Source: Lepturacanthus savala
Lineage: Eukaryota > Chordata > Actinopteri > Scombriformes > Trichiuridae
Direction of reading: 5' to 3'
NCBI GenBank assembly: GCA_030544235.1
Contig: CM060477.1
Span: 29,693,028-29,757,027, forward strand
DNA length: 64,000 bases
Part shown: positions 23,792 through 38,500 of the stretch, one piece after another
How positions within the stretch are numbered: position 1 is the first letter of the stretch
Layout: the number at the start of each line of letters is the position of its first letter
Program-made: the position numbers and the translations under genes
Notes under the pieces: model-generated
Told to the model about the DNA's origin: nothing
Seen by the model: only the letters and a program-made list of their open reading frames with translations
Databases searched by the model: none

Positions 23792-26700
23792 CTTTAACCT
23801 GGGTCCTGTAGTCTGGACTTTAATAACCTGGGTCCTGTAGTCTGGACTTTAACCTGGGTCCTGTAGTCTGGACTTTAATAACCTGGGTCCTGTAGTCTGG
23901 ACTTTAATAACCTGGGTCCTGTAGTCTGGACTTTAACCTGGGTCCTGTAGTCTGGACTTTAATAACCTGGGTCCTGTAGTCTGGACTTTAATAACCTGGG
24001 TCCTGTAGTCTGGACTTTAACCTGGGTCCTGTAGTCTGGACTTTAATAACCTGGGTCCTGTAGTCTGGACTTTAATAACCTGGGTCCTGTAGTCTGGACT
24101 TTAACCTGGGTCCTGTAGTCTGGACTTTAACCTGGGTCCTGTAGTCTGGACTTTAACCTGGGTCCTGTAGTCTGGACTTTAATAACCTGGGTCCTGTAGT
24201 CTGGACTATAATAACCCGGGTCCTGTAGTCTGGACTTTAATAACCTGGGTCCTGTAGTCTGGACTTTAATAACCTGGGTCCTGTAGTCTGGACTTTAACC
24301 TGGGTCCTGTAGTCTGGACTTTAATAACCTGGGTCCTGTAGTCTGGACTTTAATAACCTGGGTCCTGTAGTCTGGACTTTAACCTGGGTCCTGTAGTCTG
24401 GACTTTAATAACCTGGGTCCTGTAGTCTGGACTTTAATAACCTGGGTCCTGTAGTCTGGACTTTAACCTGGGTCCTGTAGTCTGGACTTTAATAACCTGG
24501 GTCCTGTAGTCTGGACTTTAATAACCTGGGTCCTGTAGTCTGGACTTTAACCTGGGTCCTGTAGTCTGGACTTTAACCTGGGTCCTGTAGTCTGGACTTT
24601 AACCTGGGTCCTGTAGTCTGGACTTTAATAACCTGGGTCCTGTAGTCTGGACTATAATAACCCGGGTCCTGTAGTCTTGACTTTAATAACCTGGGTCCTG
24701 TAGTCTGGACTTTAACCTGGGTCCTGTAGTCTGGACTTTAATAACCTGGGTCCTGTAGTCTGGACTTTAATAACCTGGGTCCTGTAGTCTGGACTTTAAC
24801 CTGGGTCCTGTAGTCTGGACTTTAACCTGGGTCCTGTAGTCTGGACTTTAATAACCTGGGTCCTGTAGTCTGGACTTTAACCTGGGTCCTGTAGTCTGGA
24901 CATTAATAACCTGGGTCCTGTAGTCTGGACTTTAATAACCCGGGTCCTGTAGTCTGGACTTTAACCTGGGTCCTGTAGTCTGGACTTTAATAACCTGGGT
25001 CCTGTAGTCTGGACTTTAACCTGGGTCCTGTAGTCTGGACTTTAATAACCCGGGTCCTGTAGTCTGGACTTTAATAACCTGGGTCCTGTAGTCTGGACTT
25101 TAACCTGGGTCCTGTAGTCTGGACTTTAATAACCTGGGTCCTGTAGTCTGGACTTTAACCTGGGTCCTGTAGTCTGGACTTTAATAACCTGGGTCCTGTA
25201 GTCTGGATTTTAACCTGGGTCCTGTAGTCTGGACTTTAACCTGGGTCCTGTAGTCTGGACTTTAATAACCTGGGTCCTGTAGTCTGGACTTTAACCTGGG
25301 TCCTGTAGTCTGGACTTTAATAACCTGGGTCCTGTAGTCTGGACTTTAATAACCTGGGTCCTGTAGTCTGGACTTTAACCTGGGTCCTGTAGTCTGGACT
25401 TTAATAACCTGGGTCCTGTAGTCTGGACTTTAATAACCTGGGTCCTGTAGTCTGGACTTTAACCTGGGTCCTGTAGTCTGGACTTTAATAACCTGGGTCC
25501 TGTAGTCTGGACTTTAATAACCTGGGTCCTGTAGTCTGGACTTTAACCTGGGTCCTGTAGTCTGGACTTTAACCTGGGTCCTGTAGTCTGGACTTTAACC
25601 TGGGTCCTGTAGTCTGGACTTTAATAACCTGGGTCCTGTAGTCTGGACTATAATAACCCGGGTCCTGTAGTCTTGACTTTAATAACCTGGGTCCTGTAGT
25701 CTGGACTTTAACCTGGGTCCTGTAGTCTGGACTTTAATAACCTGGGTCCTGTAGTCTGGACTTTAATAACCTGGGTCCTGTAGTCTGGACTTTAACCTGG
25801 GTCCTGTAGTCTGGACTTTAACCTGGGTCCTGTAGTCTGGACTTTAATAACCTGGGTCCTGTAGTCTGGACTTTAACCTGGTTCCTGTAGTCTGGACTTT
25901 AATAACCTGGGTCCTGTAGTCTGGACTTTAATAACCCGGGTCCTGTAGTCTGGACTTTAACCTGGGTCCTGTAGTCTGGACTTTAATAACCTGGGTCCTG
26001 TAGTCTGGACTTTAACCTGGGTCCTGTAGTCTGGACTTTAATAACCTGGGTCCTGTAGTCTGGACTTTAACCTGGGTCCTGTAGTCTGGACTTTAATAAC
26101 CTGGGTCCTGTAGTCTGGATTTTAACCTGGGTCCTGTAGTCTGGACTTTAACCTGGGTCCTGTAGTCTGGACTTTAATAACCTGGGTCCTGTAGTCTGGA
26201 CTTTAACCTGGGTCCTGTAGTCTGGACTTTAATAACCTGGGTCCTGTAGTCTGGACTTTAACCTGGGTCCTGTAGTCTGGACTTTAATAACCCGGGTCCT
26301 GTAGTCTGGACTTTAATAACCTGGGTCCTGTAGTCTGGACTTTAACCTGGGTCCTGTAGTCTGGACTTTAACCTGGTTCCTGTAGTCTGGACTTTAACCT
26401 GGGTCCTGTAGTCTGGACTTTAACCTGGGTCCTGTAGTCTGGACTTTAATAACCTGGGTCCTGTAGTCTGGACTTTAACCTGGGTCCTGTAGTCTGGACT
26501 TTAATAACCCAGGTCCTGTAGTCTGGACTTTAATAACCTGGGTCCTGTAGTCTGGACTTTAACCTGGGTCCTGTAGTCTGGACTTTAACCTGGGTCCTGT
26601 AGTCTGGACTTTAACCTGGGTCCTGTAGTCTGGACTTTAATAACCTGGGTCCTGTAGTCTGGACTTTAACCTGGGTCCTGTAGTCTGGACTTTAATAACC

Positions 26701-29700
26701 TGGGTCCTGTAGTCTGGACTTTAACCTGGGTCCTGTAGTCTGGACTTTAATAACCCAGGTCCTGTAGTCTGGACTTTAATAACCTGGGTCCTGTAGTCTG
26801 GACTTTAACCTGGGTCCTGTAGTCTGGACTTTAACCTGGGTCCTGTAGTCTGGACTTTAACCTGGGTCCTGTAGTCTGGACTTTAATAACCTGGGTCCTG
26901 TAGTCTGGACTTTAACCTGGGTCCTGTAGTCTGGACTTTAATAACCCGGGTCCTGTAGTCTGGACTTTAATAACCTGGGTCCTGTAGTCTGGACTTTAAC
27001 CTGGGTCCTGTAGTCTGGACTTTAATAACCTGGGTCCTGTAGTCTGGACTTTAACCTGGGTCCTGTAGTCTGGACTTTAACCTGGGTCCTGCAGTCTGGA
27101 CTTTAATAACCCGGGTCCTGTAGTCTGGACTTTAATAACCTGGGTCCTGTAGTCTGGACTTTAACCTGGGTCCTGTAGTCTGGACTTTAATAACCCGGGT
27201 CCTGTAGTCTGGACTTTAATAACCTGGGTCCTGTAGTCTGGACTTTAACCTGGGTCCTGTAGTCTGGACTTTAATAACCTGGGTCCTGTAGTCTGGACTT
27301 TAACCTGGGTCCTGTAGTCTGGACTTTAACCTGGGTCCTGTAGTCTGGACTTTAATAACCTGGGTCCTGTAGTCTGGACTTTAACCTGGGTCCTGTAGTC
27401 TGGACTTTAATAACCCGGGTCCTGTAGTCTGGACTTTAATAACCTGGGTCCTGTAGTCTGGACTTTAACCTGGGTCCTGTAGTCTGGACTTTAACCTGGT
27501 TCCTGTAGTCTGGACTTTAACCTGGGTCCTGTAGTCTGGACTTTAACCTGGGTCCTGTAGTCTGGACTTTAATAACCTGGGTCCTGTAGTCTGGACTTTA
27601 ACCTGGGTCCTGTAGTCTGGACTTTAATAACCCAGGTCCTGTAGTCTGGACTTTAATAACCTGGGTCCTGTAGTCTGGACTTTAACCTGGGTCCTGTAGT
27701 CTGGACTTTAACCTGGGTCCTGTAGTCTGGACTTTAATAACCTGGGTCCTGTAGTCTGGACTTTAACCTGGGTCCTGTAGTCTGGACTTTAATAACCCGG
27801 GTCCTGTAGTCTGGACTTTAATAACCTGGGTCCTGTAGTCTGGACTTTAATAACCTGGGTCCTGTAGTCTGGACTTTAACCTGGGTCCTGTAGTCTGGAC
27901 TTTAATAACCTGGGTCCTGTAGTCTGGACTTTAACCTGGGTCCTGTAGTCTGGACTTTAATAACCCAGGTCCTGTAGTCTGGACTTTAATAACCTGGGTC
28001 CTGTAGTCTGGACTTTAACCTGGGTCCTGTAGTCTGGACTTTAACCTGGGTCCTGTAGTCTGGACTTTAACCTGGGTCCTGTAGTCTGGACTTTAATAAC
28101 CTGGGTCCTGTAGTCTGGACTTTAACCTGGGTCCTGTAGTCTGGACTTTAATAACCCGGGTCCTGTAGTCTGGACTTTAATAACCTGGGTCCAGTAGTCT
28201 GGACTTTAACCTGGGTCCTGTAGTCTGGACTTTAATAACCTGGGTCCTGTAGTCTGGACTTTAACCTGGGTCCTGTAGTCTGGACTTTAACCTGGGTCCT
28301 GTAGTCTGGACTTTAATAACCTGGGTCCTGTAGTCTGGACTTTAACCTGGGTCCTGTAGTCTGGACTTTAACCTGGGTCCTGTAGTCTGGACTTTAACCT
28401 GGGTCCTGTAGTCTGGACTTTAATAACCTGGGTCCTGTAGTCTGGACTTTAACCTGGGTCCTGTAGTCTGGACTTTAATAACCTGGGTCCTGTAGTCTGG
28501 ACTTTAACCTGGGTCCTGTAGTCTGGACTTTAATAACCCAGGTCCTGTAGTCTGGACTTTAATAACCTGGGTCCTGTAGTCTGGACTTTAACCTGGGTCC
28601 TGTAGTCTGGACTTTAACCTGGGTCCTGTAGTCTGGACTTTAACCTGGGTCCTGTAGTCTGGACTTTAATAACCTGGGTCCTGTAGTCTGGACTTTAACC
28701 TGGGTCCTGTAGTCTGGACTTTAATAACCCGGGTCCTGTAGTCTGGACTTTAATAACCTGGGTCCTGTAGTCTGGACTTTAACCTGGGTCCTGTAGTCTG
28801 GACTTTAATAACCTGGGTCCTGTAGTCTGGACTTTAACCTGGGTCCTGTAGTCTGGACTTTAACCTGGGTCCTGCAGTCTGGACTTTAATAACCCGGGTC
28901 CTGTAGTCTGGACTTTAATAACCTGGGTCCTGTAGTCTGGACTTTAACCTGGGTCCTGTAGTCTGGACTTTAATAACCCGGGTCCTGTAGTCTGGACTTT
29001 AATAACCTGGGTCCTGTAGTCTGGACTTTAACCTGGGTCCTGTAGTCTGGACTTTAATAACCTGGGTCCTGTAGTCTGGACTTTAACCTGGGTCCTGTAG
29101 TCTGGACTTTAACCTGGGTCCTGTAGTCTGGACTTTAATAACCTGGGTCCTGTAGTCTGGACTTTAACCTGGGTCCTGTAGTCTGGACTTTAATAACCCG
29201 GGTCCTGTAGTCTGGACTTTAATAACCTGGGTCCTGTAGTCTGGACTTTAACCTGGGTCCTGTAGTCTGGACTTTAACCTGGTTCCTGTAGTCTGGACTT
29301 TAACCTGGGTCCTGTAGTCTGGACTTTAACCTGGGTCCTGTAGTCTGGACTTTAATAACCTGGGTCCTGTAGTCTGGACTTTAACCTGGGTCCTGTAGTC
29401 TGGACTTTAATAACCCAGGTCCTGTAGTCTGGACTTTAATAACCTGGGTCCTGTAGTCTGGACTTTAACCTGGGTCCTGTAGTCTGGACTTTAACCTGGG
29501 TCCTGTAGTCTGGACTTTAATAACCTGGGTCCTGTAGTCTGGACTTTAACCTGGGTCCTGTAGTCTGGACTTTAATAACCCGGGTCCTGTAGTCTGGACT
29601 TTAATAACCTGGGTCCTGTAGTCTGGACTTTAATAACCTGGGTCCTGTAGTCTGGACTTTAACCTGGGTCCTGTAGTCTGGACTTTAATAACCTGGGTCC

Positions 29701-32700
29701 TGTAGTCTGGACTTTAACCTGGGTCCTGTAGTCTGGACTTTAATAACCCAGGTCCTGTAGTCTGGACTTTAATAACCTGGGTCCTGTAGTCTGGACTTTA
29801 ACCTGGGTCCTGTAGTCTGGACTTTAACCTGGGTCCTGTAGTCTGGACTTTAACCTGGGTCCTGTAGTCTGGACTTTAATAACCTGGGTCCTGTAGTCTG
29901 GACTTTAACCTGGGTCCTGTAGTCTGGACTTTAATAACCCGGGTCCTGTAGTCTGGACTTTAATAACCTGGGTCCAGTAGTCTGGACTTTAACCTGGGTC
30001 CTGTAGTCTGGACTTTAATAACCTGGGTCCTGTAGTCTGGACTTTAACCTGGGTCCTGTAGTCTGGACTTTAACCTGGGTCCTGCAGTCTGGACTTTAAT
30101 AACCCGGGTCCTGTAGTCTGGACTTTAATAACCTGGGTCCTGTAGTCTGGACTTTAATAACCTGGGTCCTGTAGTCTGGACTTTAATAACCTGGGTCCTG
30201 TAGTCTGGACTTTAACCTGGGTCCTGTAGTCTGGACTTTAATAACCCGGGTCCTGTAGTCTGGACTTTAATAACCTGGGTCCTGTAGTCTGGACTTTAAT
30301 AACCTGGGTCCTGTAGTCTGGACTTTAACCTGGGTCCTGCAGTCTGGACTTTAATAACCCGGGTCCTGTAGTCTGGACTTTAATAACCTGGGTCCTGTAG
30401 TCTGGACTTTAATAACCTGGGTCCTGTAGTCTGGACTTTAATAACCTGGGTCCTGTAGTCTGGACTTTAACCTGGGTCCTGTAGTCTGGACTTTAATAAC
30501 CCGGGTCCTGTAGTCTGGACTTTAATAACCTGGGTCCTGTAGTCTGGACTTTAATAACCTGGGTCCTGTAGTCTGGACTTTAACCTGGGTCCTGTAGTCT
30601 GGACTTTAATAACCTGGGTCCTGTAGTCTGGACTTTAACCTGGGTCCTGTAGTCTGGACTTTAATAACCCAGGTCCTGTAGTCTGGACTTTAATAACCTG
30701 GGTCCTGTAGTCTGGACTTTAACCTGGGTCCTGTAGTCTGGACTTTAACCTGGGTCCTGTAGTCTGGACTTTAACCTGGGTCCTGTAGTCTGGACTTTAA
30801 TAACCTGGGTCCTGTAGTCTGGACTTTAACCTGGGTCCTGTAGTCTGGACTTTAATAACCCGGGTCCTGTAGTCTGGACTTTAATAACCTGGGTCCTGTA
30901 GTCTGGACTTTAACCTGGGTCCTGTAGTCTGGACTTTAATAACCTGGGTCCTGTAGTCTGGACTTTAACCTGGGTCCTGTAGTCTGGACTTTAACCTGGG
31001 TCCTGCAGTCTGGACTTTAATAACCCGGGTCCTGTAGTCTGGACTTTAATAACCTGGGTCCTGTAGTCTGGACTTTAACCTGGGTCCTGTAGTCTGGACT
31101 TTAACCTGGGTCCTGTAGTCTGGACTTTAATAACCTGGGTCCTGTAGTCTGGACTTTAACCTGGGTCCTGTAGTCTGGACTTTAATAACCTGGGTCCTGT
31201 AGTCTGGACTTTAACCTGGGTCCTGTAGTCTGGACTTTAATAACCTGGGTCCTGTAGTCTGGACTTTAACCTGGGTCCTGTAGTCTGGACTTTAATAACC
31301 TGGGTCCTGTAGTCTGGACTTTAACCTGGGTCCTGTAGTCTGGACTTTAATAACCCGGGTCCTGTAGTCTGGACTTTAATAACCTGGGTCCTGTAGTCTG
31401 GACTTTAACCTGGGTCCTGTAGTCTGGACTTTAATAACCTGGGTCCTGTAGTCTGGACTTTAACCTGGGTCCTGTAGTCTGGACTTTAACCTGGGTCCTG
31501 TAGTCTGGACTTTAATAACCTGGGTCCTGTAGTCTGGACTTTAACCTGGGTCCTGTAGTCTGGACTTTAATAACCCGGGTCCTGTAGTCTGGACTTTAAT
31601 AACCTGGGTCCTGTAGTCTGGACTTTAACCTGGGTCCTGTAGTCTGGACTTTAACCTGGTTCCTGTAGTCTGGACTTTAACCTGGGTCCTGTAGTCTGGA
31701 CTTTAACCTGGGTCCTGTAGTCTGGACTTTAATAACCTGGGTCCTGTAGTCTGGACTTTAACCTGGGTCCTGTAGTCTGGACTTTAATAACCCAGGTCCT
31801 GTAGTCTGGACTTTAATAACCTGGGTCCTGTAGTCTGGACTTTAACCTGGGTCCTGTAGTCTGGACTTTAACCTGGGTCCTGTAGTCTGGACTTTAATAA
31901 CCTGGGTCCTGTAGTCTGGACTTTAACCTGGGTCCTGTAGTCTGGACTTTAATAACCTGGGTCCTGTAGTCTGGACTTTAACCTGGGTCCTGTAGTCTGG
32001 ACTTTAATAACCCAGGTCCTGTAGTCTGGACTTTAATAACCTGGGTCCTGTAGTCTGGACTTTAACCTGGGTCCTGTAGTCTGGACTTTAACCTGGGTCC
32101 TGTAGTCTGGACTTTAACCTGGGTCCTGTAGTCTGGACTTTAATAACCTGGGTCCTGTAGTCTGGACTTTAACCTGGGTCCTGTAGTCTGGACTTTAATA
32201 ACCCGGGTCCTGTAGTCTGGACTTTAATAACCTGGGTCCTGTAGTCTGGACTTTAACCTGGGTCCTGTAGTCTGGACTTTAATAACCTGGGTCCTGTAGT
32301 CTGGACTTTAACCTGGGTCCTGTAGTCTGGACTTTAACCTGGGTCCTGCAGTCTGGACTTTAATAACCCGGGTCCTGTAGTCTGGACTTTAATAACCTGG
32401 GTCCTGTAGTCTGGACTTTAACCTGGGTCCTGTAGTCTGGACTTTAATAACCTGGGTCCTGTAGTCTGGACTTTAACCTGGGTCCTGTAGTCTGGACTTT
32501 AATAACCTGGGTCCTGTAGTCTGGACTTTAACCTGGGTCCTGTAGTCTGGACTTTAATAACCTGGGTCCTGTAGTCTGGACTTTAACCTGGGTCCTGTAG
32601 TCTGGACTTTAATAACCTGGGTCCTGTAGTCTGGACTTTAACCTGGGTCCTGTAGTCTGGACTTTAATAACCCGGGTCCTGTAGTCTGGACTTTAATAAC

Positions 32701-34624
32701 CTGGGTCCTGTAGTCTGGACTTTAACCTGGGTCCTGTAGTCTGGACTTTAATAACCTGGGTCCTGTAGTCTGGACTTTAACCTGGGTCCTGTAGTCTGGA
32801 CTTTAACCTGGGTCCTGTAGTCTGGACTTTAATAACCTGGGTCCTGTAGTCTGGACTTTAACCTGGGTCCTGTAGTCTGGACTTTAATAACCCGGGTCCT
32901 GTAGTCTGGACTTTAATAACCTGGGTCCTGTAGTCTGGACTTTAACCTGGGTCCTGTAGTCTGGACTTTAACCTGGTTCCTGTAGTCTGGACTTTAACCT
33001 GGGTCCTGTAGTCTGGACTTTAACCTGGGTCCTGTAGTCTGGACTTTAATAACCTGGGTCCTGTAGTCTGGACTTTAACCTGGGTCCTGTAGTCTGGACT
33101 TTAATAACCCAGGTCCTGTAGTCTGGACTTTAATAACCTGGGTCCTGTAGTCTGGACTTTAACCTGGGTCCTGTAGTCTGGACTTTAACCTGGGTCCTGT
33201 AGTCTGGACTTTAATAACCTGGGTCCTGTAGTCTGGACTTTAACCTGGGTCCTGTAGTCTGGACTTTAATAACCTGGGTCCTGTAGTCTGGACTTTAACC
33301 TGGGTCCTGTAGTCTGGACTTTAATAACCCAGGTCCTGTAGTCTGGACTTTAATAACCTGGGTCCTGTAGTCTGGACTTTAACCTGGGTCCTGTAGTCTG
33401 GACTTTAACCTGGGTCCTGTAGTCTGGACTTTAACCTGGGTCCTGTAGTCTGGACTTTAATAACCTGGGTCCTGTAGTCTGGACTTTAACCTGGGTCCTG
33501 TAGTCTGGACTTTAATAACCCGGGTCCTGTAGTCTGGACTTTAATAACCTGGGTCCTGTAGTCTGGACTTTAACCTGGGTCCTGTAGTCTGGACTTTAAT
33601 AACCTGGGTCCTGTAGTCTGGACTTTAACCTGGGTCCTGTAGTCTGGACTTTAACCTGGGTCCTGCAGTCTGGACTTTAATAACCCGGGTCCTGTAGTCT
33701 GGACTTTAATAACCTGGGTCCTGTAGTCTGGACTTTAACCTGGGTCCTGTAGTCTGGACTTTAACCTGGGTCCTGTAGTCTGGACTTTAATAACCTGGGT
33801 CCTGTAGTCTGGACTTTAACCTGGGTCCTGTAGTCTGGACTTTAATAACCTGGGTCCTGTAGTCTGGACTTTAACCTGGGTCCTGTAGTCTGGACTTTAA
33901 TAACCTGGGTCCTGTAGTCTGGACTTTAACCTGGGTCCTGTAGTCTGGACTTTAATAACCTGGGTCCTGTAGTCTGGACTTTAACCTGGGTCCTGTAGTC
34001 TGGACTTTAACCTGGGTCCTGTAGTCTGGACTTTAATAACCTGGGTCCTGTAGTCTGGACTTTAACCTGGGTCCTGTAGTCTGGACTTTAATAACCCGGG
34101 TCCTGTAGTCTGGACTTTAATAACCTGGGTCCTGTAGTCTGGACTTTAACCTGGGTCCTGTAGTCTGGACTTTAATAACCTGGGTCCTGTAGTCTGGACT
34201 TTAACCTGGGTCCTGTAGTCTGGACTTTAACCTGGGTCCTGCAGTCTGGACTTTAATAACCCGGGTCCTGTAGTCTGGACTTTAATAACCTGGGTCCTGT
34301 AGTCTGGACTTTAACCTGGGTCCTGTAGTCTGGACTTTAATAACCTGGGTCCTGTAGTCTGGACTTTAACCTGGGTCCTGTAGTCTGGACTTTAATAACC
34401 TGGGTCCTGTAGTCTGGACTTTAATAACCTGGGTCCTGTAGTCTGGACTTTAACCTGGGTCCTGTAGTCTGGACTTTAATAACCTGGGTCCTGTAGTCTG
34501 GACTTTAACCTGGGTCCTGTAGTCTGGACTTTAATAACCTGGGTCCTGTAGTCTGGACTTTAATAACCTGGGTCCTGTAGTCTGGACTTTAACCTGGGTC
34601 CTGTAGTCTGGACTTTAATAACCT
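23792..34624. repeat. 10.8-kb 26/29-bp satellite (CCTGGGTCCTGTAGTC)
   Basis: About 390 tandem units. The short form is 26 bp (CCTGGGTCCTGTAGTC plus TGGACTTTAA); the long form is 29 bp with an extra TAA. CCTGGG starts at 23798, 23827 and 23853 show both. Rare variants mark higher-order copies. CCAGTAGTCT occurs at 28191 and 29974, and GCAGTCTGG at 27091 and 28874, both 1,783 bp apart. CTGGACTATA (24647, 25643) and CTTGAC (24676, 25672) are 996 bp apart. It lies wholly in MYT1L intron 2. Confidence 0.96.
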
Positions 34625-34631
34625 GTGTTAA

Positions 34632-34762
<131 letters not shown>

Positions 34763-34814
34763 TATATTTACAGTTAAAGGCCAGTTAACATTAGTTAACG
34801 AGGGAATAAATTAC

Positions 34815-35285
34815 CTGTCTGGTCCTGGTCTGGTCCTGGTCTGGTCCTGGTCTGGTCCTGGTCTGGTCCTGGTCTGGTTCTATACAGTACAAATGTATAT
34901 TTTACATTTATTAATATTTCAAAAGCAGCATCTATATGGAGGTGGAGCTGGTTCTGTCCTGGTCTGGTTCTGTCCTTGTCTGGTCCTGGTCTGGTTCTGT
35001 CCTTGTCTGGTCCTGGTCTGGTCCTGGTCTGGTCCTGGTCTGGTCCTGGTCTGGTCCTGGTCTGGTTCTATACAGTACAAATGTATATTTTACATTTATT
35101 AATATTTCAGAAGCAGCATCTGTATGGAGGTGGAGCTGGTTCTGTCCTGGTCTGGTTTTATCCTGGTCTGTCCTGGTCTGGTCCTGGTCTGGTCCTGGTC
35201 TGCTCCTGGCCTGGTTCTGTCCTTGTCTGGTCCTGGTCTGGTTTTATCCTGCTCTGGTCCTGGTCTGGTCCTGGTCTGGTTCCAG
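34815..35285. repeat. 11-bp GGTCCTGGTCT minisatellite with a 188-bp duplication
   Basis: Tandem GGTCCTGGTCT units interrupted by a single-copy insert beginning TATACAGTACAAATGTATAT at 34881 and again at 35069, a period of 188 bp. The two insert copies differ by a few bases (for example TTTCAAAAGCAGCATC against TTTCAGAAGCAGCATC). Plus-strand frames rich in Trp-Ser-Gly are repeat artefacts. Confidence 0.88.
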
Positions 35286-35558
35286 CTGTAGTTTATTTAG
35301 CTCTGAATGGAATCCTGTGGTTGTAGAAGGTGGAGAACGTAGCCGCTAACGAACCCGTTGCCCTAACGACACCTCCCGTCTCGTTAACCCTCGGCTCCGC
35401 CTAGACGTGCCGTCGCCATGGTAACGGTGGAGCTAATTTAACTGGTGTGAAGGAAAGTTCAGTTGCTCTGGAAACTAGAGAAAGTTTCTAGAATGTTGCT
35501 GATGTTCAGAGTCAAAGAGGTTAAAGATGATCAATACATGGAGGGAGTTTACTCATTA
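35286..35558. promoter_or_regulatory. Single-copy CpG-containing island with an RFX X-box
   Basis: The only single-copy stretch between the two largest arrays of intron 2. It contains clustered CpG (GTTAACCCTCGGCTCCGCC, GACGTGCCGTCG) and the X-box palindrome GTCGCCATGGTAAC at 35412-35425. No exon was recognised. A regulatory element is inferred from composition and motif only. Confidence 0.3.
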
Positions 35559-38500
35559 CCACACACACATGTTATACACACACACACACACGTTATACAC
35601 ACACACACACACGTTATACACACACACACACACGTTATACACACACACACACACGTTATACACACACACACATTATACACACACACACATGTTATACACA
35701 CACACATGTTATACACACACACACACACACGTTATACACACACACACACATGTTATACACACACACGTTATACACACACACACACATGTTATACACACAC
35801 ACACGTTATACACACACACACACACGTTATACACACACACACATTATACACACACACACATGTTATACACACACACATGTTATACACACACACACACACA
35901 CGTTATACACACACACACACATGTTATACACACACACACACATTATACACACACACACACACATGTTATACACACACACACACACATGTTATACACACAC
36001 ACACACATGTTATACACACACACACACGTTATACACACACGTTATACACACACACACATGTTATACACACACGTTATACACACATGTTATACACACACAC
36101 ACACACATGTTATACACACACACATGTTATACACACACACACATGTTATACACACACGTTATACACACATGTTATACACACACACACATTATACACACAC
36201 ACACATGTTATACACACACACACACGTTATACACACATGTTATACACACACACACACACACACATGTTATATACACACACACACATGTTATACACACACA
36301 CACATGTTATACACACACACACACATGTTATACACACAGGTTATACACACACACACATGTTATACACACACACACGTTATACACACACACATTATACACA
36401 CACACACACGTTATACACACACACACATGTTATACACACACACACACGTTATACACACACACACACACGTTATACACACACACACATGTTATACACACAC
36501 ACGTTATACACACACACACACACATGTTATACACACACACACACGTTATACGCACACACACACGTTATACACACACACACACATGTTATACACACACACA
36601 TGTTATACACACACACACACATGTTATACACACACACACACATGTTATACACACACACAAACACACATGTTATACACACACACACATGTTATACACACAC
36701 ACACACATGTTATACACACACGTTATACACACACACACATGTTATACACACAGGTTATACACACACACACATGTTATACACACACACACACGTTATACAC
36801 ACACATGTTATACACACACGTTATACACACATGTTATACACACACACACATTATACACACACACACATGTTATACACACACACATGTTATACACACACGT
36901 TATACACACACACACATGTTATACACACACACATGTTATACACACACACACGTTATACACACATGTTATACACACACACACACACATGTTATACACACAC
37001 ACACACGTTATACACACACGTTATACACACACACACACGTTATACACACAGGTTATACACTCACACACGTTATACACACACACACACGTTATACACACAC
37101 ACATGTTATACACACACGTTATACACACATGTTATACACACACACATTATACACACACACACACACACATGTTATACATACACACACACACATGTGATAC
37201 ACACACACACATGTTATACACACACGTTATACACACACACACGTTATACACACACACACACACATGTTATACACACACACACACACATGTTATACACACA
37301 CACACACACATGTTATACACACACACATGTTATACACACACGTTATACACACACACACATGTTATACACACAGGTTATACACACACACACGTTATACACA
37401 CACACACATGTTATACACACACACATGTTATACACACACGTTATACACACACACATGTTATACACACACGTTATACACACACACACACATGTTATACACA
37501 CGTTATACACACACACACATGTTATACACACACGTTATACACACACATGTTATACACACACACACATGTTATACACACACACATTATACACACACACACA
37601 CGTTATACACACACACACATGTTATACACACACACACACGTTATACACACATACACACACGTTATACACACACACACATGTTATACACACACACACACGT
37701 TATACACACACACACATGTTATACACACACACACACACGTTATACGCACACACACACACACACACGTTATACACACACACACACATGTTATACACACACA
37801 CATGTTATACACACACACACACATTATACACACACACGTTATACACACACACACACATTATACACACACACACATGTTATACACACACACATTATACACA
37901 CACACATGTTATACACACACACACACATTATACACACACACACACATGTTATACACACACACACATTATACACACACACACACACATGTTATACACACAC
38001 ACACGTTATACACACATGTTATACACACACACACACATTATACACACACACACATGTTATACACACACACACACGTTATACACACACACACACACACACG
38101 TTATACACACACACACATGTTATACACACACACACACGTTATACACACACACACACACATGTTATACACACACACACACGTTATACGCACACACACACGT
38201 TATACACACACACACACATGTTATACACACACACATGTTATACACACACACACACATGTTATACACACACACACACATGTTATACACACACACAAACACA
38301 CAGGTTATACACACACACACATGTTATACACACACACACACATGTTATACACACACGTTATACACACACACACATGTTATACACACAGGTTATACACACA
38401 CACACATGTTATACACACACACACACGTTATACACACACATGTTATACACACACGTTATACACACATGTTATACACACACACACATTATACACACACACA

